Shown here: positions 35,362 to 44,145 of the stretch, piece by piece
Layout of the letters: the number at the start of each line of letters is the position of its first letter
Position numbering within the stretch: the first letter of the stretch is position 1
Source of the DNA: Pleurocapsa minor HA4230-MV1
GTDB taxonomy: Bacteria; Cyanobacteriota; Cyanobacteriia; Cyanobacteriales; Xenococcaceae
Length of the DNA: 64,000 bases
Assembly: GCA_019359095.1 (NCBI GenBank)
Contig: JAHHHZ010000011.1
Span: forward strand, 62,001 to 126,000
Direction of reading: 5' to 3'
Program-made: the position numbers and the translations under genes
Notes under the pieces: generated by a model
What the model saw: only the letters and a program-made list of their open reading frames with translations
Databases searched by the model: none
Told to the model about the DNA's origin: nothing

Positions 35362-36585
35362 TTACTGATTAGCACAGCGAAATCCCGCAAATATTTGTCT
35401 AACTTCGGGATGATACCAGTTGCGAAAACTAGTCCTCAAACTAACGCTATTGGTTGCCCAACTACCACCCCGCAACACTCGATGTCGATCATCAAAATAT
35501 ACTTGGGAGTAACCTGGATAGGGATAGGCGGTAAATTCTGGATAACTACCAAACCAAGAAGCTGTCCATTCCCAAACGTTACCCAACATATCCTGACAGC
35601 CATATTGACTAACTTCAGAATATGTATTCACAGGAGTTGTATGCCCAATTAAACGACTGTGGTTAGAGTGGTTGGAGTTGAGGGATGCTCCTAAAGCTGC
35701 TTTTTCCCATTCTGCTTCAGTAGGTAATCTTTTTTGGACAAAATTTGCATAGGCTGCTGCTTCGTAATAGCTTACGCCAGATACAGGATGATCTAGCCAA
35801 TCAGCATGATTAGACCAATATAAAGGCTGATTAACAGGATATTGCTGTAACCATTGCCAACCTGCTTCACTCCAGTATTTCCGTTGTTGATAACCGCCTG
35901 CTGTCATGAATTGAGCGTATTGTCTACAGGTAACGGGATGGCGATCAATCCAATAGGAGTCTAAATAGATTTGATGAGCAGGGCGTTCATTGTCTAGAGC
36001 GTCTACGGCATTACTACCGAGAGTAAATTCTCCCCCTTCTACCTTAAGCATTTCCGTAACATCGATCGCAGTCGCAACTGTGTTTTCAGCTGAAATTAAT
36101 TGAGCAGGATTAAAATTGGCGATATCTAAATGGCGCTGCTGATGTAACTGCCACAGAAAGGAAATAGTTTCACAGTGTTGGCTTTCATGTTGAATTAGCC
36201 ATCGCCAAAGTCTCTCTTGTTGAGCAACAGGCGCAATTTCTAAATAAGCTAAAGTTTGACTTCTAATGGTCTGTAAATACTCTTCAATAGTCGCTACGGC
36301 AGGTAAGTTTTGACGCTCCTGTTTGGGTAATCCATCCGCAGCAAATAATCGCTGATATGCTGCGGGAAAGCTTAGGGCTAAATCAGCCAATTGTTCTAAA
36401 ATCCAATAAGCTTCAGTAAAAGCAATATGACCAAAGTGCCAGCCTATCGGACTAAACTCTGGATGAACCTGCTGAAAAAATAATGATTCATCAATCTGAG
36501 TAAGTAAGTCTAAGGTATGCGATCGCGTTTGGATCAAAGCTGTGGCAATAGAATGTCTACTAGATAGAATTGACGCTGACTTCAA
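35362..36585 (-). CDS. egtB: EgtB-like sulfoxide synthase
   Basis: 407 residues. An N-terminal DinB-like bundle carries GWHFGHIAFTEAYW and HESQHCETISFLW, supplying the three-His iron site. The C-terminal formylglycine-enzyme-like domain has EGGEFTLGSNAVDALDNERPAHQIYLDSYWIDRHPVT, RLPTEAEWEKAA and the closing VLRGGSWATNSVSLRTSFRNWYHP. EgtB joins a thiol to hercynine in ergothioneine synthesis. The start is TTG 36585, supported by TAGGAGAAAATC upstream and the absence of a nearby ATG. It overlaps egtC by 26 bp, so translation is coupled. No egtD is in the window. Confidence 0.8.
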   Translation of the reverse strand: MKSASILSSRHSIATALIQTRSHTLDLLTQIDESLFFQQVHPEFSPIGWHFGHIAFTEAYWILEQLADLALSFPAAYQRLFAADGLPKQERQNLPAVATIEEYLQTIRSQTLAYLEIAPVAQQERLWRWLIQHESQHCETISFLWQLHQQRHLDIANFNPAQLISAENTVATAIDVTEMLKVEGGEFTLGSNAVDALDNERPAHQIYLDSYWIDRHPVTCRQYAQFMTAGGYQQRKYWSEAGWQWLQQYPVNQPLYWSNHADWLDHPVSGVSYYEAAAYANFVQKRLPTEAEWEKAALGASLNSNHSNHSRLIGHTTPVNTYSEVSQYGCQDMLGNVWEWTASWFGSYPEFTAYPYPGYSQVYFDDRHRVLRGGSWATNSVSLRTSFRNWYHPEVRQIFAGFRCANQ

Positions 36586-37345
36586 GATTTTCTCCTACAC
36601 CAATAATACTTGCTTCGGGACAGCTCATCCACTCCCCTTTAAACATGGGTTCTGAGGCGATCAAAACTCCATTAGTTAAGAAATGATGATCTTTTATATA
36701 GTATAAAGTAGGACTCGCTTCGCGATTGGAATAGCGAGAAGCTACTAATTCTTTACCATTGCTTAAAATAATATTGGCAGAAAAAGCAATTTTGTCTGTA
36801 TGTGCTAGCTTGATTAGGCGCGCGATTGTATGACCTAAAGCCTGTTGTAGACTGATATCGTGGTTTGTCTCGAATTCGTTGACGATTAGCGCAAAGATAT
36901 GTTCTGAATCCGTAGTACCTTCAATACGTTGATAGGCAAAATCGTCTAGTTCATTGCGAATTGGTCGGTAAAGAGTTTTGCGGAAATTATCAATAAAGCC
37001 GTTATGTACAAACAACAGATTCTGATGTAAAAATGGCTGACAATTAATTATATCTACCGATAAATTAGAAGTCGCACTGCGTACATATCCTAAATAACAG
37101 GATGATTTAATGTAGCGTCCTAGCTGAGGTAAATTAGCATCATTCCAAATGGGCAACACATTTTTGTAGGCATAAGGCGGATTTTCTGGCTCGCCATACC
37201 AACCAATGCCAAAACCATCGGCATTAAGTAACCCTGCGGTCATTTGCTGAGGCTGATAACTTTGAACAACTAAAGAATGTTCGGGTTTGAGTAATATACG
37301 GTCTAGTTGAATTGAAGAACCAAGATAACCTAATAATCGGCACAT
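36560..37345 (-). CDS. egtC: EgtC-like class II glutamine amidotransferase
   Basis: 261 residues. MCRLLGYLG gives the N-terminal nucleophile Cys2 of Ntn amidohydrolases. NADGFGIGWYG, YVRSAT, QPFLHQNLLFVHNGFIDNF and EGTTDSEHIFALI are the class II glutaminase motifs. EgtC removes gamma-glutamate during ergothioneine synthesis; its overlap with egtB supports that role over a generic YafJ-like annotation. Cytoplasmic. It is the first gene of the two-gene unit on the minus strand. Confidence 0.8.
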   Translation of the reverse strand: MCRLLGYLGSSIQLDRILLKPEHSLVVQSYQPQQMTAGLLNADGFGIGWYGEPENPPYAYKNVLPIWNDANLPQLGRYIKSSCYLGYVRSATSNLSVDIINCQPFLHQNLLFVHNGFIDNFRKTLYRPIRNELDDFAYQRIEGTTDSEHIFALIVNEFETNHDISLQQALGHTIARLIKLAHTDKIAFSANIILSNGKELVASRYSNREASPTLYYIKDHHFLTNGVLIASEPMFKGEWMSCPEASIIGVGENLEVSVNSI

Positions 37346-37452
37346 TATTAATGATGCTGGAAATAAAATAGATTTGTTAATGTTAAACGTTTTTGAGCTG
37401 TTAAGATTTAAGAGGATATCTGAAAAGTCTAATTGCTACGTTTCCAGTGGGT

Positions 37453-37530
37453 AGATCCCCCTAAATCCCCCTTGTTAAGGGGGACTTTGATTCCGATTCC
37501 CCCCTTGTTAAGGAGGGCTAGGGGGGATCT
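37453..37530. repeat. Imperfect palindromic repeat AGATCCCCCTAAATCCCCC
   Basis: The left end is AGATCCCCCTAAATCCCCC and the right end GGGCTAGGGGGGATCT, with inner TTGTTAAGGGGG and CCCCTTGTTAAGG segments. It is a strong hairpin of about 78 bp. Similar CCCCCTAAATCCCCC palindromes are widespread in cyanobacterial intergenic DNA (from memory). Confidence 0.75.
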
Positions 37531-37611
37531 GCTAGGGTCTAAGCATAACAGAATTGAGTTCTCAGACATCCTCTAAGCTTTTCCTGAAGTAATGCCAGTA
37601 ATGCTGCCAAT

Positions 37612-38124
37612 TTATCTCCGACAACCAAACCAAGTTTGTAATTGTTGACGACAGGATGTTTCTTTTATTCCTGCCAATACTTCTAAACGATGATTGGAAC
37701 AATAGCTATCAGGTAAATTGGTAACAGTACGTATTGCTCCAGTTTTGGGGTCATCAGCACCATAAACCAGCAAACCTAAGCGAGAGTGAATTATTGCCCC
37801 CGCACACATTGGACAAGGTTCTAGAGTAACGTAAAGGGTGCAGTCTTCTAGATAAAAACTCTGTCTTTTTTTAGTTGCAGCACGAATTGCTAAAATTTCT
37901 GCATGAGCTGTGGGATCATACTCCCTAACTTTACGGTTAGCAGCTTCAGCAATTAGATTACCTTCGCGGTCAATTATGACTGCACCAACGGGGACTTCTC
38001 CTAAATCTCCTGCGGTTTGAGCTAGCTTGAAAGCAAATTCCATCCAGCGACAGTGAGTTAGGTAAATATTATAGTCTAGTTGTCCTACATCGTATTTTCT
38101 TGAAGATTGCCCCTTTTTAGCCAT
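37612..38124 (-). CDS. tadA: tRNA-specific adenosine deaminase TadA
   Basis: About 170 residues from ATG 38124; the open frame reaches 38256, but the extension has no family similarity. TadA makes inosine at the wobble position of tRNA-Arg(ACG). Zinc and catalytic motifs are TAHAEILAIRAA (His, Glu) and TLEPCPMCAGAI (two Cys), with GEVPVGAVIID near the start and VYGADDPKTGA after the active site. An ATG at 38043 would cut the first helix. The divergent neighbour starts 110 bp away. Confidence 0.92.
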   Translation of the reverse strand: MAKKGQSSRKYDVGQLDYNIYLTHCRWMEFAFKLAQTAGDLGEVPVGAVIIDREGNLIAEAANRKVREYDPTAHAEILAIRAATKKRQSFYLEDCTLYVTLEPCPMCAGAIIHSRLGLLVYGADDPKTGAIRTVTNLPDSYCSNHRLEVLAGIKETSCRQQLQTWFGCRR

Positions 38125-38234
38125 TAAATAAAACCAGTCAGAATATATAAAATTGCAGATAGTCTGGTCAAAGAAAAATATTAGACTGATCTTAAATCGA
38201 ACTTGATTAAATACTGCTCTTAGATAATTTACCC

Positions 38235-38798
38235 ATGGAAATAACTGCCATATCACCTATTCTAGAACGCCTTTTTAATCACGAAGATATTAAACATGAT
38301 GTAGAAGAAGCTTGGCAAATTAGAAACTCGCAAATACATTTACTGGTTATCCTGTCAGAGGATCGTAATTGGCTAAGATTGCTTTCTCCCATTGCTAGTG
38401 CTGATGAAGCTCAATCTTTGTTGCCTCAGTTGTTAGAGGACAATTTTGATGCGACTCAAGAAGTTCGCTATGCCTTCAATCAAAACGTTCTTTGGGGTGT
38501 ATTTCAGCATCGCTTAAAAAGCTTAACTACCGAAGATTTAGAAAGTGCGATCGCTTCTTTGATCTCGCTAACGGAAAAAGGTCTGTCTCAACCTTTTAAC
38601 CAGGTAATTGAAAGGCAAATTAGACAAATTGTTCAAGCAGCCAAAGCCCAAGGGCAAAGTTTAGAATCGACCTATCAAACTATCGATCGCTTTTATCAAG
38701 AAGGAGTTATGGGTGGTGTGGATCAAGATCCCGCTCAACGAGAACAGTTTTTGGCTGCGTGGAAAGCTCAACTACAGCGTTTGTGGTCTGAGGTTTAG
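38235..38798 (+). CDS. Hypothetical protein, 187 residues
   Basis: No family recognised with confidence. The N-terminal half (LVILSEDRNWLRLLSPIASADEAQSLLPQLLEDNFDATQEVRYAFNQNVLWGVFQHRL) has the strand/helix rhythm of CesT/YbjN-like chaperone folds. The C-terminal half is helical and acidic. No signal peptide. It is 31 bp before the DUF2358 gene and then the ArsA-type gene, all on the plus strand, so they may form an operon. Confidence 0.55.
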   Translation: MEITAISPILERLFNHEDIKHDVEEAWQIRNSQIHLLVILSEDRNWLRLLSPIASADEAQSLLPQLLEDNFDATQEVRYAFNQNVLWGVFQHRLKSLTTEDLESAIASLISLTEKGLSQPFNQVIERQIRQIVQAAKAQGQSLESTYQTIDRFYQEGVMGGVDQDPAQREQFLAAWKAQLQRLWSEV

Positions 38799-38829
38799 GC
38801 TGGCTAATAGCTAATAATTTAATAATTAT

Positions 38830-39264
38830 ATGAACGAGCAATTATCTGTTACTGACAATTTCCAGGAAAAGGATTTAATTTCAATTCTGCGTGAAGACTA
38901 TGCCAGATTTCCTAAAAATCAGACCTATGATATTTATGCAGATAATGTTTATTTTAAAGATCCCTTAAATGAATTTAGAGGACTTAAGAAATATCGCTTA
39001 ATGATTAGTTTTCTGGGTACTTTCTTCAACAACATCAAAATGGAAGTTCACAGTGTTGAGCGAGAAGGAGAATTAATTAACACAGAATGGACGCTGCGGA
39101 TGACTCCTCCTCTACCTTGGCAGCCACGTCTAGCTATTCCTGGCAAAAGCGAACTTAAGGTTAATCAAAATAACTTGATTGTCTCCCACATTGATTATTG
39201 GCATATTTCTCGCTGGTCAGTTTTACGTCAGAATTTCTTTTCGGGCAAAAAAGCGTCACAATAA
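38830..39264 (+). CDS. DUF2358 family protein (SnoaL-like)
   Basis: 144 residues. LISILREDYARFPKNQTYDIYADNVYFKDPLNEFRGLKKY is the DUF2358 opening and LTWTLRM-like NTEWTLRMTPPLPWQPRLAIPGKSELKVN the central part. The fold resembles SnoaL/NTF2. DUF2358 is found in cyanobacteria and plastids; function unknown. Cytoplasmic. It sits 45 bp before the ArsA-type ATPase start. Confidence 0.75.
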   Translation: MNEQLSVTDNFQEKDLISILREDYARFPKNQTYDIYADNVYFKDPLNEFRGLKKYRLMISFLGTFFNNIKMEVHSVEREGELINTEWTLRMTPPLPWQPRLAIPGKSELKVNQNNLIVSHIDYWHISRWSVLRQNFFSGKKASQ

Positions 39265-39309
39265 AGTTAAGTAATGTAAATATATTTTAATTTGGGATCT
39301 AAATTTCAT

Positions 39310-40497
39310 ATGCGCGTAATTTTAATGACGGGTAAAGGCGGTGTGGGTAAAACTTCTGTTGCTGCTGCTACTGGTCTTCGATGTGCTGAGTTGGGCTACA
39401 AAACTTTGGTGCTGAGTACCGATCCTGCACACTCTTTAGCTGATAGTTTTGATCTCGAACTAGGACACGATCCTCAAGAAGTACGACCTAATCTTTGGGG
39501 TGCTGAACTTGATGCTCTGCGGGAATTAGAAGGAAATTGGGGTGCTGTCAAGCGATACATTACTCAAGTTTTACAGGCGAGAGGATTGGATGGAGTGCAG
39601 GCAGAGGAATTAGCAATCTTGCCAGGGATGGATGAAATTTTTGGTCTGGTGAGAATGAAACGTCACTATGATGAAGGCGAGTTTGATATTCTGATTATTG
39701 ACTCTGCACCTACAGGAACAGCTTTGAGACTATTAAGCTTACCCGAAGTTGGTGGCTGGTACATGAGACGCTTTTATAAGCCATTACAGGGGATGTCTGC
39801 TGCTCTAAGACCTTTGGTTGAACCATTCTTTAAACCTCTGGCTGGGTTTTCCTTGCCTGATAATGAGGTAATGGATGCACCTTATGAGTTTTATGAGCAA
39901 ATTGAAGCTTTGGAGAAGGTTTTGACTGATAATACCAAAACTTCGGTTCGTCTGGTAATGAACCCCGAAAAAATGGTGATTAAAGAATCCTTACGCGCTC
40001 ATGCTTATCTCAGCTTATATAACGTGGCGACCGATTTAGTCGTAGCAAATCGAGTTATTCCCAACGAAGTCAACGATCCCTTCTTTGAACGTTGGAAAGC
40101 TAATCAAGATATATATAAGCAAGAAATATATGATAATTTTCATCCCCTACCTGTAAAAGAAGCACCTCTATTTCCGACTGAAATGTGCGGTATGGAAGCT
40201 TTAGAAAAACTTAAAGAGATCCTCTATCAAGATGAAGATCCAACTCAGGTTTACTATAAAGAGAACACGATTAAGATTATTCAGGAGCAAGGAAATTATA
40301 GTCTCCAGCTATATTTACCAGGAATTCCCAAAGAGCAAATTCAGCTAAATAAAACTGGCGATGAGCTAAATGTGAGAATTGGTAATCATCGTCGTAATTT
40401 AGTTCTTCCTCAAGCATTGGCTGCATTGCAACCATCAGGGGCAAAAATGGAAGATGATTATTTAAAAATTAGCTTCAAAGACATGACAAGGGTTTAG
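39310..40497 (+). CDS. ArsA/GET3-type ATPase with C-terminal HSP20-like domain
   Basis: 395 residues from ATG 39310. The deviant Walker [13 protein letters not shown], switch [12 protein letters not shown] and switch [15 protein letters not shown] place it in the TRC40/GET3/ArsA family. The last 85 residues ([39 protein letters not shown]) form the HSP20-like domain found in cyanobacterial and plant-type members. No arsenite pump or CxxC tail-anchor site is evident, so an arsenic role is unlikely. A part in membrane-protein targeting is possible (inference). Confidence 0.85.
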   Translation: MRVILMTGKGGVGKTSVAAATGLRCAELGYKTLVLSTDPAHSLADSFDLELGHDPQEVRPNLWGAELDALRELEGNWGAVKRYITQVLQARGLDGVQAEELAILPGMDEIFGLVRMKRHYDEGEFDILIIDSAPTGTALRLLSLPEVGGWYMRRFYKPLQGMSAALRPLVEPFFKPLAGFSLPDNEVMDAPYEFYEQIEALEKVLTDNTKTSVRLVMNPEKMVIKESLRAHAYLSLYNVATDLVVANRVIPNEVNDPFFERWKANQDIYKQEIYDNFHPLPVKEAPLFPTEMCGMEALEKLKEILYQDEDPTQVYYKENTIKIIQEQGNYSLQLYLPGIPKEQIQLNKTGDELNVRIGNHRRNLVLPQALAALQPSGAKMEDDYLKISFKDMTRV

Positions 40498-40550
40498 TTT
40501 ATCTTTTATTTCTCTTTTCAAATAAAAACGGCTGTAAGTAGCTAGGTATC

Positions 40551-40586
40551 AAAGCGATCGCACCTTAATTAATCAGCGCGATCGTT
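40551..40586 (+). terminator. Possible HIP1-based hairpin after the ArsA-type gene
   Basis: AAGCGATCGC and GCGATCGTT can pair around an AT-rich loop about 55 bp after the ArsA-type stop. The T-run is weak, so termination is only possible. Confidence 0.35.
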
Positions 40587-40667
40587 CCTTTGCATCCTAA
40601 GCAGTAAATCCTTGTTAAGTTAAGTAGGGTAATGACCACCCTACTATCGTTATCTAGCTATACCTTA

Positions 40668-41012
40668 CTATGAGATCCTTCTGAAAGATGTGATTGAATC
40701 GTTAGGAATTGAACCAAGACCGACATTTGCATGCCGTCCTACTCCCAAAGTGGTAGAAACGCCCCTGAAATTAGAATCTGTGTAGAATCTCCATTTACCA
40801 CTATTGATTATAATTGAGGTTGTACGGTCGTTTACACCGTCTCCGACATTTGCACTGCCTTCGTCTGTTTTCACCATTGATTTTCTGAAATTGGAATCAG
40901 CGAAGAGTTCCACGGCAGCACCACCTTGAATGGCAGCAGCAGATTCATTATCAAGGTCTTGTACAGTGTCAAGCGCAAATAGGTCTTGGGTTTTGTTGTT
41001 AATGTTGGACAT
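40668..41012 (-). CDS. Beta/gamma-crystallin protein with double-glycine-type leader
   Basis: 114 residues from ATG 41012, chosen because GGAGAAAACA lies directly upstream; ATG 41024 is less likely. Residues 1-31 (ending LDNESAAAIQGG) look like a double-glycine leader, as in peptides exported by PCAT-type transporters. The mature part, AVELFADSNFRKSMVK and WRFYTDSNFRGVSTTLGVGRHANVG, ending NDSITSFRRI, is a beta/gamma-crystallin Greek-key domain with N/DxxS/TS-type Ca2+ sites (NDRTTS, NDSITS). I infer a small secreted or surface Ca2+-binding protein. No exporter gene is adjacent. Confidence 0.75.
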   Translation of the reverse strand: MSNINNKTQDLFALDTVQDLDNESAAAIQGGAAVELFADSNFRKSMVKTDEGSANVGDGVNDRTTSIIINSGKWRFYTDSNFRGVSTTLGVGRHANVGLGSIPNDSITSFRRIS

Positions 41013-41117
41013 TGTTTTCTCCATAATTAATAAATTTTTGTTTGAAGTGAAGTTAGGCTTGTTTGCTTTCCTTCTTTTTTTAGAATAGAAATTTAACCAG
41101 AAATAAACATCTGACAA

Positions 41118-41790
41118 ACGTCTCGATTCCTACCTCAACTAAATACATAAGTTCCCTCTAACTTTCGTCATAGGCTAAGCCAGCGATGCTCGTAAAAACT
41201 GATAAACTTGCAGTTCGGGCGTTGGTGAATTTGGGTATGATACTAAATCCTTTTGGTATACAACATTTAAAAGTTGAGCAAAGGTAATGGGTAATGGGTA
41301 ATATACGTTTCAGCAAAATTAAACTGTTTACCACAAAGTTATTTTTGAGAATCGGATTTAGTGTGATTTAAAAATTAAAGCGATCGCAATTGAGTAAACT
41401 AAGTCTACAACAAGCAAAAACAGGCACGGAAACTAAAGTAATTTTACCAGGGCTATTTCGTTCTAACTGTAGTGAACCAAGAAATCAATTTCTTGGCTTA
41501 AAATTAAAGTCCGTTTAAACGGACTTAATGTACTTAGACAGAGAATTTATTCTCTGGATATATGAGAATAAAATAGCCCTGGTAATTTTACAGTGATATC
41601 TTTAAAAGTTAATCTGCTTGCTAATGCTCACTAAATTTCAATTATTTTAATTATTTATTCTTAATATTTATTCTTAATTTAAGTCGAAAAAAAAATAAAG
41701 ATTTTAAACAAGATTGGGGAATGCTAGTAGTGTAAGTTAACTAACTTTGAGCTTAATTAATCAGGTTCATTTATACACTAAGCAAACATC
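41118..41790. other. Long intergenic region containing a MITE
   Basis: No gene seen. It holds GGTAATG heptamers at about 41285-41303, one HIP1 site and the MITE at 41448-41581. The 200 bp before the first AIM24 gene are AT-rich and may hold its promoter. Confidence 0.55.
41448..41581. mobile_element. 134-bp MITE with three internal palindromes and 10-bp flanking repeat
   Basis: The ends CAGGGCTATTTCGTTCT and AGAATAAAATAGCCCTG are inverted repeats. GTAATTTTAC flanks the element on both sides (41438-41447 and 41582-41591), as expected for a target duplication. Inside are three perfect or near-perfect hairpins: CCAAGAAATCAATTTCTTGG (41477-41496), a palindrome centred on GTCCGTTTAAACGGAC (41503-41529) and CAGAGAATTTATTCTCTG (41539-41556). 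Confidence 0.8.
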
Positions 41791-42453
41791 ATGAAATATG
41801 AAATAAAATATAAACCAGCATTTTCAGCTATTTTTGTGACTCTTGAACCAGGGGAAAAAATTATTGCCGAGGCAGGAGCAATGGCGAGTATGGACAGCCA
41901 AGTCACAATTAAAACTGAGCTTTCTGGAGATTTTTTGTCAGCTTTAGCGAAAAAGTTTTTTGGTGGCGAATCGCTATTTGTTAATATTTTTAGCAATGAA
42001 ACTAAGCAATATGTAAACTTAGTTTTGACTCAATCTGTGGTGGGAGATATCGCAGAAATTGAGCTGCATGGTAAAGATATGTATTTTCAACCAGGAGCAT
42101 ATATTGCTAGCACTCCAGGTGTAAAAATGGGAGTTCGCTGGGCTGGTTTTAGCAGTTGGTTTGCTGGAGAAGGACTATTTAAATTGAGATTAAGTGGCAA
42201 AGGAAAAGTCTTTTTTGGCGCTTATGGTGGTATTACCAAAAAAGCAATTAACGGCGAATTTATTGTCGATACGGGTCATTTAGTGGCATACGAACCAGGA
42301 ATTGAAATGGGAATTAAACTTGCCAATGGTTTAGTTGGTTCTTTTACTTCGGGAGAAGGTTTTGTCAATCGTTTATCTGGCAGGGGTAATATCTACCTTC
42401 AGTCTCGGAGTATCGGTGGGTTAGTCGGCTATTTACGTTCTAAGGTGCGTTAA
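41791..42453 (+). CDS. AIM24/TIGR00266 family protein, copy 1
   Basis: 220 residues of the AIM24 family: EPGEKIIAEAGAMASMDSQVTIKTEL, FGGESLFVNIF, GDIAEIELHGKDMYFQPGAYIAS, FAGEGLFKLRLSGKGKVFFGAYGGI and VDTGHLVAYEPG. The repeated GGES/GxGxVF segments form a double beta-roll core. The function in bacteria is unknown; the yeast homologue is mitochondrial. Cytoplasmic or membrane-peripheral, no signal. First of three tandem paralogues, with 3 bp to the next start. Confidence 0.85.
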   Translation: MKYEIKYKPAFSAIFVTLEPGEKIIAEAGAMASMDSQVTIKTELSGDFLSALAKKFFGGESLFVNIFSNETKQYVNLVLTQSVVGDIAEIELHGKDMYFQPGAYIASTPGVKMGVRWAGFSSWFAGEGLFKLRLSGKGKVFFGAYGGITKKAINGEFIVDTGHLVAYEPGIEMGIKLANGLVGSFTSGEGFVNRLSGRGNIYLQSRSIGGLVGYLRSKVR

Positions 42454-42456
42454 ACC

Positions 42457-43134
42457 ATGAAGATAGAATTATTACATCAGCCCGAAAGTGCGATCGCTCG
42501 CGTATCATTAGACTCAGGAGAAGAGTTAGTCGCCCAAGCTGGAGCGATGATTGCCATGAGTGGCAGTATTAATGCCAGTACCACTCTCCGTAAAGGAAAA
42601 GGTGGCGGAGTCATGGGTGGTTTGAAACGTATGGTTGCTGGAGAATCTCTTTTTTTAAGTGTTTTTCGCTCGCCTACAGACGGGAATACAATTTGGTTAG
42701 CTCCTAAATTAATTGGTGACTTGTTAATTTACGAGTTGACGGGACAGGATTTAGTTGTTCAAGCAACTTCTTATTTAGCCTGTAGTTCTGAAGTCGATCT
42801 GGATGTGGGTTTCCAGGGTTTTAAGTCTTTGTTTTCGGGGGAGTCTATTTTCTGGCTGACTTTTTCTGGTCGAGGCTTAGCTCTACTGGCTTCTTTTGGC
42901 GCAATTTATGAAGTTGATGTTGATGGTGAATATATTGTCGATACTGGTCATATAGTGGCGTTTGAAAGAAGCTTAAACTTTAGTATTGCCAAAGCTAGTT
43001 CCAGTTTAATTGGTTCTTTTTTAGGCGGGGAAGGATTTGTCTGTCGTTTTAAAGGCAGAGGTAAAGTCTACTGTCAAACTCATAATCCTGGGTCATTTGG
43101 TTCTACTATTGGCTCTAAACTTCCACCCAGATAA
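42457..43134 (+). CDS. AIM24/TIGR00266 family protein, copy 2
   Basis: 225 residues. It has the same framework as copy 1 (LDSGEELVAQAGAMIAMSGSI, AGESLFLSVF, YLACSSEVDLDVGFQGFKSLFSGESIFWLTFSGRG, VDTGHIVAFERSLNF) plus a glycine-rich KGKGGGVMGGLKRM insert after the first strands that copy 1 lacks. Similarity between copies is moderate, so the triplication is old. Three bp separate it from copy 1, indicating cotranscription and perhaps coupling. Confidence 0.85.
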   Translation: MKIELLHQPESAIARVSLDSGEELVAQAGAMIAMSGSINASTTLRKGKGGGVMGGLKRMVAGESLFLSVFRSPTDGNTIWLAPKLIGDLLIYELTGQDLVVQATSYLACSSEVDLDVGFQGFKSLFSGESIFWLTFSGRGLALLASFGAIYEVDVDGEYIVDTGHIVAFERSLNFSIAKASSSLIGSFLGGEGFVCRFKGRGKVYCQTHNPGSFGSTIGSKLPPR

Positions 43135-43176
43135 GCAAGTGTCGCTATATATTTTAACTATTACGATTAAGTATCC

Positions 43177-43875
43177 ATGAGTAATAAAATTTCTTATCGC
43201 ATAGAACATAACCCTGCTTATGCTTCTTTAGTACTTGATGTGCCAGCCAATGAAACCGTAATGGTAGAAGCTTCGGCAATGGCAGCAATGGACACCTGTT
43301 TAAAGATGAAGTCGAAAATGAAGGGCGGATTGATGAAAGGTGTGGGCAGAATGTTGGGAGGTGAATCTTTATTTATTAATGAGTTTACTGCCGAAGGAAA
43401 AAAAGGAGAATTATATATTTCTCCTGGAGTACCTGGAGATCTTCAGCATTATTATGTGTCTAGTCATTGTAGTCTGATGGTTCAGTCTTCTGGCTTTGTT
43501 GCCTGTAGTCCCAAAGTCCAAATTGAGACTAAGTTTCAAGGTTTTAAAGGTTTTTTTAGTGGCGAGTCTTTATTTCTGCTCAAAGCTACAGGAGAAGGTG
43601 ATTTTTGGTTTAGTTCCTATGGCGCAATTATTGAAATCCCCCTCGCTGGCGATTACGTAGTCGATACTGGTTATATTGTGGCTTTTGAGGATACTCTTAA
43701 GTATTCCGTGGAAAACATCGGCGGACTATCTTTTAAGAGTTTAAAGACAGGAATTTTTGGTGGAGAAGGTTTAGTCTGTCGCTTTAAAGGAGAAGGACGT
43801 TTATGGATTCAATCCCATAATTTATCTCCCTTAATTAATTTCTTAAATCCCTTCCGCCCTGCCAAGAGCGATTAA
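43177..43875 (+). CDS. AIM24/TIGR00266 family protein, copy 3
   Basis: 232 residues, closer to copy 2 than to copy 1. It shares the Gly/Lys insert (MKGGLMKGVGRMLGGESLF), QGFKGFFSGESLFLLKATGEGDFW and VDTGYIVAFEDTLKY. The three proteins could form a hetero-oligomer, as AIM24 domains often occur in tandem sets (inference). A repeat-bearing gap of 270 bp follows. Confidence 0.85.
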   Translation: MSNKISYRIEHNPAYASLVLDVPANETVMVEASAMAAMDTCLKMKSKMKGGLMKGVGRMLGGESLFINEFTAEGKKGELYISPGVPGDLQHYYVSSHCSLMVQSSGFVACSPKVQIETKFQGFKGFFSGESLFLLKATGEGDFWFSSYGAIIEIPLAGDYVVDTGYIVAFEDTLKYSVENIGGLSFKSLKTGIFGGEGLVCRFKGEGRLWIQSHNLSPLINFLNPFRPAKSD

Positions 43876-44018
43876 ATAATATCATTTCTCAAAAGTAATA
43901 AGAGACTTGGTAGTAGCGTGTCTAGGCTAAAGCACTGGGTTCATTTAAGTAGGGGAGGGTGTGCCTCTCACTACCGATTTTAATTATTTCAACCCAACAA
44001 GTTAGAGTGGACGCGCTA

Positions 44019-44093
44019 GTAGGTTGGGTAGAACGATAGTGAAACCCAACAACATCTTTTAATCGTTGGGTTTCGTGCCTCAACCCAACCTAC
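44019..44093. repeat. Palindromic repeat GTAGGTTGGG...CCCAACCTAC
   Basis: The left arm is GTAGGTTGGGTAGAACGATA and the right arm CGTGCCTCAACCCAACCTAC, with inner GAAACCCAAC / GTTGGGTTTC arms. It forms a hairpin of about 75 bp. Just upstream (about 43950) is GTAGGGGAGGGTGTGCC, related to the repeat between cmpC and cmpD. Confidence 0.75.
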
Positions 44094-44145
44094 ACTGCTA
44101 CCTCAAACACAATTAATCAATAGAGAAACTTATCCGAGAAACATT

